From Polydactylus sextarius (taxonomy: Eukaryota > Chordata > Actinopteri > Polynemidae), in assembly GCA_016801845.1 (NCBI GenBank), contig CM028916.1, positions 15,493,514 through 15,557,513 on the forward strand: DNA of 64,000 bases, written 5' to 3'. The notes under the pieces are model-generated. The model was not told the DNA's origin and searched no databases. It saw only the letters and a list, made by a program, of their open reading frames with translations. The translations under genes and the position numbers were made by a program. Positions 1 to 12,100 of the stretch are shown one piece after another. The stretch's first letter is position 1; the number at the start of each line of letters is the position of its first letter.

Positions 1-157
1 TCTTAGGTAAAATTAAAATAGGTTTTGATGAAGGTGAAGGAAGAGGACCGATGACAGCCTAATGACAACAAAAAAAGTAATCTGAGAGCATAAAGTATAT
101 CCAGTGCAGTATCTACTGTCCTCTGCTCTGATAGTTTTTTTTTAAAAAATCTTTTAG
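1..157 (+). other. dpp6: end of a dpp6 intron (window edge)
   Basis: No coding sequence is seen here. The stretch ends in a T-rich tract and an AG acceptor at 156-157, immediately before the first visible dpp6 exon, so it is the 3' end of an intron whose start lies outside the window. Confidence 0.8.
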
Positions 158-3100
158 ACAATGAGCTGCTGTACCGTGAAAGAAGTGGGGATGTTGTCAA
201 GCTTAATGTTGACGGAAACATTAAAACGGTTATCGTGTCAAACCAGATGTTTGTGAGTATCATCTTGCCCACAGTTTACTTCAAAAGTACTTAGTATTCT
301 CTCTACTGCTACTGAACTGTGTGTGTGTGTTACTATGTGTGTTTTTGATCCCATCCAGGACAGATCCAAAGCTGGTAAATATCAAGTATCTCCAGACCTG
401 GAACATGTGTTGTTTGCTTTTGAAGTTAAACCGGTGAGACACACCCTGAGTAAAATCTTGCAATATGTAATTTTTCTAGACCTTGATCTGCTTTGATTGT
501 CATGTTGTTTGTTTCCACAGATCTACCAACACTCCTACGTGGCCAAGTACATTATTTACAGCCTCGTGACACAGTAAGACGTTTATGTCTTCCTTTATTG
601 TCTCTTGTGTCATCTGCCCTCAGTCCATTGCTCCATTTACATGTTTTTGTTGCCACTGTGTGGGATTGCATTTAAGTTCAATTAAGTCACTGTGCACTGC
701 TTTCAGCCTGGCCTGTTTTTAGCCTTTCATCCATCTATGTCTGAATATTTCCCAACTGTTCTGTATTTGCAGTGAGCCAAGCAAAGTCAGCTTGTGCTAA
801 AAAAGGATACGGATGATTGATGAAGGCTACATTCAGGAAACAAGCCAAAAAATCGCATGACTTTCTTGCCCCTGACTGTGTATTCAGTTCAATAGCGTGT
901 ATCGTTTATGTAGTATACATTCAGACAAATCCTGTATTGATCGTTTATGATGTCGTCTCCGCAGGGAAACTTGGCCTCTGAATCCCCCCGAGGTCCATGA
1001 AGCAGCACTGCAGTTTGCTGGATGGGGACCTCATGGCCAACAGCTGGTAAGGAAGATTACACTCCTTGAATCCTGGCACACAAGTGGACAATTTTAAGAC
1101 TCAGTCTGACATGAGTTATGATTTATGGTTTGTCACAGTGGAGCAGGCAAATGTTGTGGCGATAGGAGGTTTGTGTACCCTGTAATGACTGCATTAAGGA
1201 TCTTATGGTGAACTTTCTGTGCTTTGACCTCCATCAATGTCAAAATATTTTTTAATTTCTCATCTTCATGATGAGAGTATATGAGCTGGTGAGAGCCACA
1301 GTGGCAGATGGCATCTGGGTGGCACAAGCCATGGCTTGGACAGTCTGGGGAGGTCTGCAGGGGAACTAGCACATGGCACTGACTGTGTGTGTATTTGTGT
1401 GTGTGTGTGTGTGTCCTCAGCCACATTTCTATGACAGACTTTGTAAAACAAACCACTTGATTAGAGACCATTTGTTTATTTGTTCCGGCAAAAATGACAA
1501 ATTTTTGCAGAAAGCTTTGAAAAGTGCAGGAATACCTGTATTTACAGAAGAAAACCTGACAACAAGAATTTCACTGAAGTCCTTGAATCCAACACAGCTG
1601 AAAAAGATTTCTTCCATCCAAAAGTCACTTCTTTTAATTTATTTCCAAACGTTCATCACTGCCTGTGCTTGTAATGACCTACACAGAAAGATTCATTATA
1701 GTAAAGCACATTTATATAAATTCAGGTAGGTTGATTAGTTGTCCAGTGGTCGTCCATGTTTTAAAGGAGGTGCCAGTTCTCTGTTCAGAATTTTGGTGAT
1801 TGAATTTTGCTTTCGTCCTAAGAAAAATGTTCAATAACGTACTGCATTGAAATAATGACCTCAAACATCCACAGCTAGATGTTGCTCCTTGAAAATTATG
1901 GAGAAATGATCACTAGTGTGATAGCAACTGATTAGAACAATAACTTATGGGTTTACATTTTTAAAGCATTTTTTTTTTTTTTTTTTTTTTTTTTACTAAA
2001 TTCGCAACACTGTGTAATCACTTATTACCTGTCACACATACACTGGAGGTGGGAGTGAGAAGCACATAGTGTATTAAAGGTGGACTAAAGAACAAGTTGT
2101 TCTGTCGAAACAAACAAACCTTAACCAGAAATAGACAGGAACATTAACACTTTGAGTGTATGTATGTGTCTGTGTTGGTCTGAAAAATCCCTTTTTTTCT
2201 TTCTTTCTTTCTTTTCTTTTTTTTTTTTTTTTTTTTTACTTTATTTCTACTTTAAGACTTATTAATCTAACATGTTCTATTCAGGAGCTTATTTACAGGA
2301 GCTTATTCTTCTTCTTTTTCTAGAAAAGGTGAAATCACTAATATCTCCTTTGTCTAGAGCTACTAATTGGCTGTTAAACTGTTTAATCCATGATTAAAAA
2401 ATCTTCTCAACTATCGCTCCTGTTTGAGTAAGGCTGGCTTTTTTTTTTCTTTTGGTCTTTCCATGGAATGTATTTAACGCTTTATGCCTCATCCTTCAAC
2501 AAGTTTAAAAATGCGATTGATTTAAGCACTTGACAATGTTTCGTTTAGTTCTCCTGTCTAATTTGATGCTTTTCCTCCTGTTGTTGACTTTAAATTAGCT
2601 TGTTCAGACTACTGTGCTTAAGACAACAGACAGTCCAACGTTTTACCCGTTTACTTACTTCAAAGCTTCCTCTTTCTCCATAATTGTGCTCTTATCATAT
2701 CATTTACTTGAGGTGCAGATACATCGCTGTGAGAAAATATTAACATTTCAAGAGTGTGATGAGACTTTGCCTGCAGAGGGAAGAAAGACGATTAATTTGC
2801 ATATGGTAATAGTGTACCTGATTGTTCCTTTCGTAATGCTGATACTGTAGCTCCGCGTTTGATTTAATGAACAGTAGAGGTTATGTGAGGAAAATGAGAT
2901 GAGTTCTTATCTTTTGTCTCCATCTGACCTGATGGTGTCAGACGTGTTTTGTCTTTTTACCCACGGTTTGTGAATGTAATGATCTCCCATTAAGTATCAG
3001 AATCTGAGCGATTTATCATGAAGTAACTCATCAGTATGTATAAAATGAAAGAGGTGTGTGTGTGTGTGTGTGTTTGTGGCAGTATGGCTGTGTGCAGTGA

Positions 3101-6100
3101 CGCGTCAGATATACAGTGAGAGGAGCGGGGAGATTAATCCTGCGATGTTCACCTCATTATACCGCAAGCAATTACTCTACCGTGACAGAGCAATCAGGGA
3201 GGCTTTGTCAACATACACACACAAATGAGTAAGAGGTTATACTGACACCAAACAGTAGGAAGAGGAAACAAGTGCTGGATTTAACACAAAAACAAATACA
3301 AAAATTCACAAAAGTTGGTCAAACAAGTTTAACATGCATATAAAAAAACCATACACATACACCTGCTATAACTGCAACACACTCAAAAACAAATAAGGAA
3401 CCCTGTTATGTGAGCTCCACAGATATCTAGGGTGTTCACTCAGTTTTGAATTGGCTTTTTTTATCTAAACACTTGAAGATTTTTGTGAGTCAAGAGACTG
3501 CCACCTTCTTTACAAAGTAGTCCAATTTTGAGAGGGCATTCAGGATCATTTTGAAGCTAAAGGCTGCAATGGGTTCTCTGCTGACATCAAGTTCTTTGCG
3601 CCTGCAGACTTAATACAGTTTGTGATCATTTTGTGTTAATATTATGAAGCTGGATCAAGGTTTTATGACTGAGTTCATGATAATGAACATACTAAGAGAT
3701 ATATATTTTACTAGATTTGATTAAACTCTTTGAAAACTATCTTTTGCAATATTTGCCAGCACTACCAGCTTACTTTGCTCTACTCAGCCCGGCATTGATC
3801 TGTTTTCCTAAGATGTTTATTTGATTCCACAATATAAAACTTTGATTTTCTCAACAGCAGTCATAGATCACAGTGAAAAGGGGGTCATGTCTTTCTCTTT
3901 TTTGATTTGATTCGTAGGGTGGCGAGGTTTAGATTTAACACAAGAGGTTCCAGCTGACAGCTAAGTCATGTTGAACACAGTCAGAGCTTCGGATACAAAT
4001 CAATCCCACATTCATCTCCTTCATACAAAAAGCACCATGTGAAGCCACAAAAAACACTAGAGTGGATTGACAGAGGGTTTTATGTGTCACATGCAATACC
4101 ATTGTTGATGCTGAGGGCATCTACTGGCAGTTTAAACCAGCCATCGTCCACCTCAGAAGACAGCAAAATATCTCAATAATATCTCAATAATTGTAAAGGA
4201 ATCCCACTCAAACTGTAATAATATTCATTAATACAATGCTTAAGGCAGGTGTTGAGTGAGACTATATTAGCTTATAAGTGGCATTAAATGTGTAGCTGCG
4301 TGTCTGTCAGAATTAAAAGTGTTATAAAAAAGAGGTATGCATAAAAAGAGTGCTGCAAATGAAAATAATTATTTTTTAAAATGTGAGAGACTAATAATAT
4401 CCACTGCTCTGCATTCATCTGTCCAGATCTTCATATTTGAAAACAACATCTACTACAAAACAACAATAGAGAGCCGAGCGATCCGCCTGGTTTCAACTGG
4501 CCAAGAGGGAGTGGTCTTCAATGGCCTCGCTGACTGGTTATATGAAGGTAAGGCAGTTGCAGATATTTCCAACCAAAATACAACTGAGCCAAGGACAACA
4601 TCATATCAATCATTACTATGTTGCAAAGACAGATTAGATATTTCTGTCTTGGTCAAACGTAACTGAAATGCAGGAGATGTGTGAAGCAGGGCCAAATTCT
4701 AGACACCAACAATACATTAATCAGTCAAAAGTATGAGGACCCCAGCGCTTTCTATAAGCATTTGGATGCTGATGACAGGGATTTTCTTCCACTCAGCAGA
4801 AAATATCAGCAGGGATTTGGGATTTTGGACTGATGTTGGGTGGAAAAAGCCTGGCTCAGTCTGTGATTGAATTCATCCCAGAGGTGCTGGATGGGGTTCA
4901 GGTCAGGGCAGGCTAGTCAAGATCTTCCATACCAAACAGTAAAAACCATTTTGGGCTTGTTTTCTGCACAGGGGCCTTGTTTTCTACTAAAACGGAAAAG
5001 TGCAGGAAAAATAGTTTTGTGTGTACACACAAAAAAAACTTTTGGACATATAGTGGTTTTAACCACCAAAATTTCAAGATTTTAATCTAATCTTTATGAT
5101 ACCTGCCCTCCACTTCCTCCTCTCTGAGGCGTGGAGGATGTTTGTGTACATGATTCCATTTGAAAGAGCACAGCTGGCTACATTTCAGTGCCCCGCCTTC
5201 ACTAGGCTTCCCATCGCTCGTCTTTTTGTTCAGGCAATTTTAATTAATTCATGTCTGCAGTGCTGCAATCTCATGCAGCAGATGTTCAAAAGCCAGTGTG
5301 CTTGTAATTTGATATGAAACATTTTACTGCATATGTGGGACAGACATTCCAATTACATACCACAGGAATATGGGTTTGTTTACAAATGCAATGGCGTAAT
5401 GAGACTAGTCATTCATAATAAAGTTTATATGCGTCTTGTTGCGTAAGTTAAGACTTCTGTTTTTGGGATTATTCTTATTTTTATTCATTTTTGGATTTAT
5501 TCAAAGGCGTCTCGAGATAATCATTGCAGTGTAATTGTATAATATAATTGCAAAAGTGTCAGTTATTATAAGAGAAATTCTGTTACAGTGCATGAACTGC
5601 TTCAGGGTCGGCTCTAATCGCTTTTTCATTAATGGGATTATTTCTTTGTCGCAGACAGAACATGACATAAAAGGGAGTAATCCATTTTCAATGCTAAAGA
5701 AAGATTTGCTTCACTGTATTTTACGAGCACGTGTTATCAGTCGCACAAAACGTGCTCACAGCTTTAGCAGAATGGATTGGAGCGTCCTTGTGAGATGAGT
5801 TTGACATAAGTTGCTTGAACATCAACGTCAGTGTTCCCAGTGGTCTATTTTAAAAAAGGTGAAATAGGTGATTTCAGATTAATGAATCGTTTTATTCATG
5901 AAAAGTCACAGAGAAGATTAATGAAGTTGCAATTTTCTGCCTTCTGAGCTTCTAAAATGCAACCTTTCTGTTAATTTTAGCTTTTGGGACTAAAAAAAAA
6001 AAAAAAAAAAACACCTTCAAATAAGTCTACATCAAATGAATCGAATCTTTCTGAAATTGTAAGATCCAAACAAAAATGTCAGACAATCCTGTGGGTTTAA

Positions 6101-9100
6101 ATGATGCTTGGCTAAAAAAAAAAAAAAAAAAAAAAAAGATTTCAAAGCCTTTGATGTTGATAATCATTTCTCAGTTGTCATAAAGAAGCATGAACAAACA
6201 TGTGAGCTGTAACTTTCATCATAATAGATGATAGTGAAGACATGGGAAAGTCTCCTGTGGAGTTTTCAGACAGAAGCAACAAAATGAAATCTCATAAGAA
6301 TAAAGTGTATATTTGTCATTTCTGTGTGTGTGTGTGTGTGTGAAGCTTTGTCGGTTTTGGTCTGTGCGTGGGGTCCCTCTCCTGCCGATGGTGATGTAGA
6401 CAGCTGTATGTTTGTCTTCTGTGTGTATGACAATCAGTGCTGTCAGAGTGTCGCACCAACCTCAGAGCTGATCGTCACAGCGAATGTGCAAGGACAAGAA
6501 ACACAAATCCAATCCATCTTTCTGTGCAGTCTTTACTAGAAATACGAATGTTTTCATTTCATGTGAAGTTGCAGACTCCGTGTGCACCCTGTGGTCAATG
6601 TAAATGTCAACAGAGGCTGCATTCTTAAAGCAGAACATGACAACATTTCTAAATTGAATGCTTTGACCTCCAGACAATAAATATGACGTCGCATTACAGA
6701 AGACTAACAAGAACGCTTGTAAGAGAAAGGTTGACGGTCTGTGGGCACAGGCCTTGAAAATCCTGCTGCGCTGCACTCAATCACCTGCTGTAAATTCAAC
6801 ACCCAACTCCCATTCCAATCATGCTGTACCAGGTTCAACCTTCTGAATTCACTGTAAAGTAAAATAAATAATTATCATACTCCATCACGAGACTCTTATT
6901 TGTATAGCACTTATTGTACAAAGACAGTGCAACAATGCTTTGCACAATTAAAACCACCTACGCCTCATCTACACAGAGAGCAATGAATGGCTTTGTTATA
7001 ATTAAAGGATGTAGTGAAAATAAAAGCAAAAAAAAAAAAAAAAAAACCGAGGAAATGCTTTCACAAACCTCATAAATATTGCAGGGAGAAAACACTTTGC
7101 CCAACATCAAGTCTTCATCAAGGTTGAGTTAGTATTTTTTTTTTTTTTTGCCAGGAAAAAAATCTTTTGTTTCAGTGTAGATACAGTTAAGTTTGAACTC
7201 TAAGTGTGTTTTTTTAATGGGGTACTTCTGCCCCCTGCTGGTTGAAGGTTAATCATAAGGACAGCCAGACTAAAAAAAAAGTCACAGAGAGAGGGGAGTG
7301 TTTTTACACTGAAATTCTCAGCACAGATTCTCAAAAATAATCCTGTTATTTACTTTGAGGAGGTGTTTAAGATCTCCGTCCTCCCTCAGAATGACAGCTC
7401 TCTCAGTTACACTATGTCTGACAGCTAATTCAAGTCCAGTTTTAACGTCACAGGGAATATTTCAATATTCCCCATATATTTCAAAAATAACCACAAAATA
7501 AAAGTTGCAGTCACCTGTGGATTAATGGAGAGACGATTTTCTGTGGGATTGTTTTTGATATGTGAGGATGGCAGTCATACAGATAAGAGCTTGAGTAATC
7601 ATATATTTATGATGATTCATATTAATTTTTCATTATTTGATCTACAGGCATTAAATCTACATCAGCGTGGCATATTTAAAACCCAGCTTCTGGGTTTTAT
7701 GTGTTTGGTTTTCAAACCATCAAAATTTATGACGAGCGATAGATTTATTTCCCCTCAGAGACAGTATATAAAAGGATCGGGCATCATAAATCACACAGAC
7801 TGTAAATATTAAACTACTGTCTGTTCAAACGGTGACATGTCAGAGGTGTTTCAGAATATTAAGTTATAAACATGAAGTTAAGTTATGAACTAATATAAAG
7901 GTGTCAGACAGAGTAAACCAACCCCCGCCCCCCATCTTTATTTCAGAGGAAATCCTTCAAACACACATTGCCCACTGGTGGTCTCCAGATGGACTGCGGC
8001 TCGCCTACATGACCATCAACGACACACTGGTGCCCAAGATGGAAGTCCCTTTCTTCACAGGAACGCCGTATCCTGCCAACCTGGAGTATCACTATCCAAA
8101 GGTAACTGTAACTGAGCCACAATCTCACTTCTAGTCTTTGTTTTATAAAGTCACGTTGATGTTTTTATGAACACAAATGTGATGGAAGAACTACTGAGAT
8201 CTGTTTCTTGAGTAAAACGTTTCACAAAAGTTTAAATTAAAGTATAAAAACTTGAATTTTATCTATAAACCAATATCTCAAAACAGCACTAAATTACTGT
8301 ACTCAAGTAAAAGTACTTAATTACCTTTTACTATAGAAATTGTTTATATCCAAAGACAACAGAAATCTAGTTTATCGCCATCTTCAACTGAAATCCAGTC
8401 TGACCTATCTAATTTCCTGTCTGTCTATACAGGCTGGGGAGGAAAACCCTATAGTGCACCTGTCAGTCGTGAGTCTCAATGGTCCCCTGCACACGGTGGT
8501 GATGAAGAAACCTGATGACCCCAGAATAGGGTGAGTGACAGCCCGACCGTGTCTTACCCAAAAATAGCCTCGGAGTAATTTTTCAAGGTAGTTGAGACAG
8601 AGTTTTTGTCAGTGGAGGTGATGTATACCCACGTCTGTATTTGTTTTGTTTTTTCCAGGAGGGATTATTATATCACCATGGTGAAATGGGCCACCAGCAC
8701 CAAACTGGCTGTTAACTGGCTTAACAGAGCTCAGAACAACTCGATCCTGACGCTTTGTGAGGCTACGACTGGAGTCTGTATTAAGGTGAAACGTATAGCA
8801 GATTTTCAAAACTGTATACATCACTCTGTGGCTTCAAATACTCTGCTGCAGCTTAAAATAGTCGCTAACAAATGCGCTGCTAGGTCCTGTTTGTTTAACG
8901 TTTGCTAAAATCTACAGTGCTCAGCTGTTTAGGATTTTATTCCCCCTTTTTGTGCGTCTGTTTGCTACGTGAAATGTTGGTTGAAACCACTCTCATACTG
9001 TCCATTAAATAATCTGAGTCAAACTCGCTGCCAGAAAGTGAATCAGCATATTTCTTTAAAATGTCAAATGTCTTGTTTTAAGATTTATATCTTCAGTCTG

Positions 9101-12100
9101 AACAAATGTTATTAGGGCTGAGCGCCACTGACGGGCTGTAAGAGTCAGAGAGTATTTCGAGACAGTGACTCTAACACCGTCTTGTTTTGTGTGTTTCTCA
9201 TATAATTTCTAGACACTAATATAACAGAGAACACTGACAGATTCTCCTTTTTTTGACTCAGCTCATAGACTCTTATTCTTTTTCAGAAACATGAGGACGA
9301 GAGTGAGAGCTGGCTGCACAGACAGGTACGTGATCAAAACACCGACTGACTGTGTTGTGGGAACAAGTAAATAAGAGAAGATATAAAGAAAAGGCACATT
9401 TTAGACACAGACTTTTAGATACACATGCAGTGTTTTTGTTTTCTCTCTCTCTGTCTTCAATGCAGAATGAAGCACCACTCTTTTCTCAAGACGGACACAA
9501 GTTCTTCTTCACCCGAGCAATACCTCAGGGTGGGAGAGGAAAGTTTTTCCACATCTCTATGTCCACCTCGATGGTAAGAAATGTTATATATTTGATATTA
9601 AATATGTGTCCTCTGAGGTTTGGCACGGACTGTTTAGTCACCTCCTGTGTTATTCTCACACAGCCTAACACGAGCACAGACATACTTCAGTCTCTGACCT
9701 CTGGAGACTGGGACATCACCCGCATCGTGGCCTACAATCATGAAAAGAATCTCATGTAAAACATTTAAGATATTCTTTTTTGCAGAACTTGAACAGACAC
9801 TGCTGTCAGGTGTACTTTGTTATTTGATGTGGATGTTTGGACTTCTTTTCAGATACTTTGTGAGCACAGAGGATGACCCCAAACGACGGCACTTATACAG
9901 GTAGGATTTTACTGGGAGTTAAAAAAAAAAAAAACCCACTCAAGAGAAAACACAGACACATTTTTAAGTACATAACGGCACTCGCTCTGTTCCATCCCAC
10001 AGCGCCGACACAATCCCTCCATTCAACCGCTGCTGCCTGTCCTGTGAGTTCAAGTGCGGCTACGTGGACGTTTCATTCAGCCACGACATGAAGTATTTTT
10101 TACTCAACTGTAAAGGTGAGCGTCCTGGACCTTGAAACTCTTGAGTCACTGCTCGTTTAAAGAAAAATAATAATAACTGAGCGTGTTTTACATCCTGAGC
10201 GCTTTCTGAGAGAAGGTCTTCTGGGACGTATACACAGAGAGAGAGATGTGTTCTGAGGAAAGTGTAACTGGATTAGCACTTCACATGAGGTTTAGAGGTT
10301 ATATTGAATTTGACATTAACAGATAACCTCAAACCACTGCTGAATCCACACCCTCTCCGGTGGTTATCATTGTGTTGTTGTTTACTAGATGTGTTACTCG
10401 TGTTTCTCAGACACACTCTGTCATTGTTTTGTTTAGTTTTTTTTTTTTTTTTTTTTATCCTTGTTGCTTCAACACTGAGGCAGAACAGCACAGTTTAGAT
10501 GGAAGCTGATTTGTTTAGGGAGCTCACTCCAGAGGGGAAAATTGCCAGTGGCTTTCTTCATTAATTGGATCTTTGGAGAGGAGCTCCACTGTGCAATAAT
10601 AATCTACTTCCTCATGGGACGGAAGTGGATTATTAACTGTAGAGCTGCTTGAGGTTTCTGCTTGTGAAGTCTGTTTAAGATGAGACGGAGACGGGTCTTT
10701 GGCAACATGGAGTTGTGTTTCAGAGTCTCAGTTACTGGTTTGAGGCATTTGAGCCTTATGTCAATGTTTTGTTACATAATGTTTTATCATGCTCCACAAA
10801 TTAAAACTTCTGTTGTTACTTTTCTCCCCTTCTGATTGTTAATTACTTCTCCTTTTACAGGCCCAGATATACCAAGTGTGGCAGTGTATAGAACAGAGGA
10901 CAAACAGAGTGAGTCATCACCACATTTTTTAAAAACAATAATCTGCACTGAATTCAGTGACTTAGCCAGACAAAAACAGACAGATCTGACAGATAATATC
11001 TTTCTCAATTGCAGAGATGAACGATGTGGAGAAAAATGAAAACCTAAACAAAACATACCACAAAATGCAGATGCCCAGGGTTGAGTATGACACTATCACC
11101 ATTGACGACTACAGTAAGTGTCTGCTTTCACATTGAATTACTCAGTTTGAAATAAACTGCCAATCACCTCATTGTGTAATAAGACTCTAACTCTGTCTTG
11201 TCTTGTAGCTTTGACGATGCAGATTCTGAAGCCAGCTGGATTCGTAGAAACCGCCCATTACCCCTTACTGCTGCTAGTGTACGTATGAATATGCAGCTGA
11301 TAAGTTCTTCCGTCGGCATGAGAAAGAAGCACCAGTGATCTCATTTATCACAAAAGTTGTATTACAAACAGAAGAGTCAGTTAGCCCCTACCATGAGTCA
11401 CAACTGTAGCCTGAATATATCATCAGGATTGATGTAGATGTGTGAAGTTTGTAGAGTAACATTTTTATTTCTTATTTCATTTTTTTTATTTATTTGAATG
11501 TTTCTACTATGAAATTGTGGCAATTAAAGGCAGAGAAAAACAGCAGCGAAAAATTGCTAATATTGTTTTTCTCAATGAAATGACTGTATAAGATGAATAA
11601 GTCACTAAAATAGTTTTCAACGGATTTTGACCATGACCTGTTTCAGCACTGATATGTGGGATAATGGTATCTTTTCACAGCTAGAGACCTTTTTCTGACT
11701 GATTTTTTTCTTCATTAGATCAAGTCACAACTGAACATAATAAAGATCTCTTTTCACAAAGATGTTATTATAATATCATTCTGTCCATATTATTCCTACA
11801 GAGATGGCACTCCTGGTGGCCAGATGGTGACGGAGAAGTTCCAGGTGGACTGGGCCACGGCTCTGGTCAGTAGCTTTAGCACCATCGTTATCCGCTTTGA
11901 CGGCCATGGCAGCGGCTTTCGAGGAACAAATCTCCTCCATAAAGTCAGGAGGCGGCTGGGAGAGCTGGAGGAACTGGACCAGCTGAAAGCTCTCAGGTCA
12001 GTCGTCTGCCAGAACTGAGAGAAAAACTGTGGCTCAGTAGTTCTGTAAGTTTTACAAAAATACTTCCATTCACTTTCAGGTTCATATCCAAAGAGCCATA

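Larger units (their letters stand above)
1047..4426 (+). other. large dpp6 intron, simple repeats only
   Basis: This 3.4 kb intron lies between the exons ending at 1046 and starting at 4427. It holds a GT run (1397-1414), a 26-base T run (1969-1994), a TTTC/T tract (about 2193-2237) and a second GT run (about 3055-3073). The short open frames show no splice-bounded or family-like coding potential. Confidence 0.75.
4548..7946 (+). other. large dpp6 intron with transposon remnant
   Basis: This 3.4 kb intron contains the decayed Tc1/mariner copy listed separately, three A runs (about 5992-6011, 6114-6137, 7030-7046) and a GT run (6323-6342). I see no supported coding exon. Confidence 0.7.
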
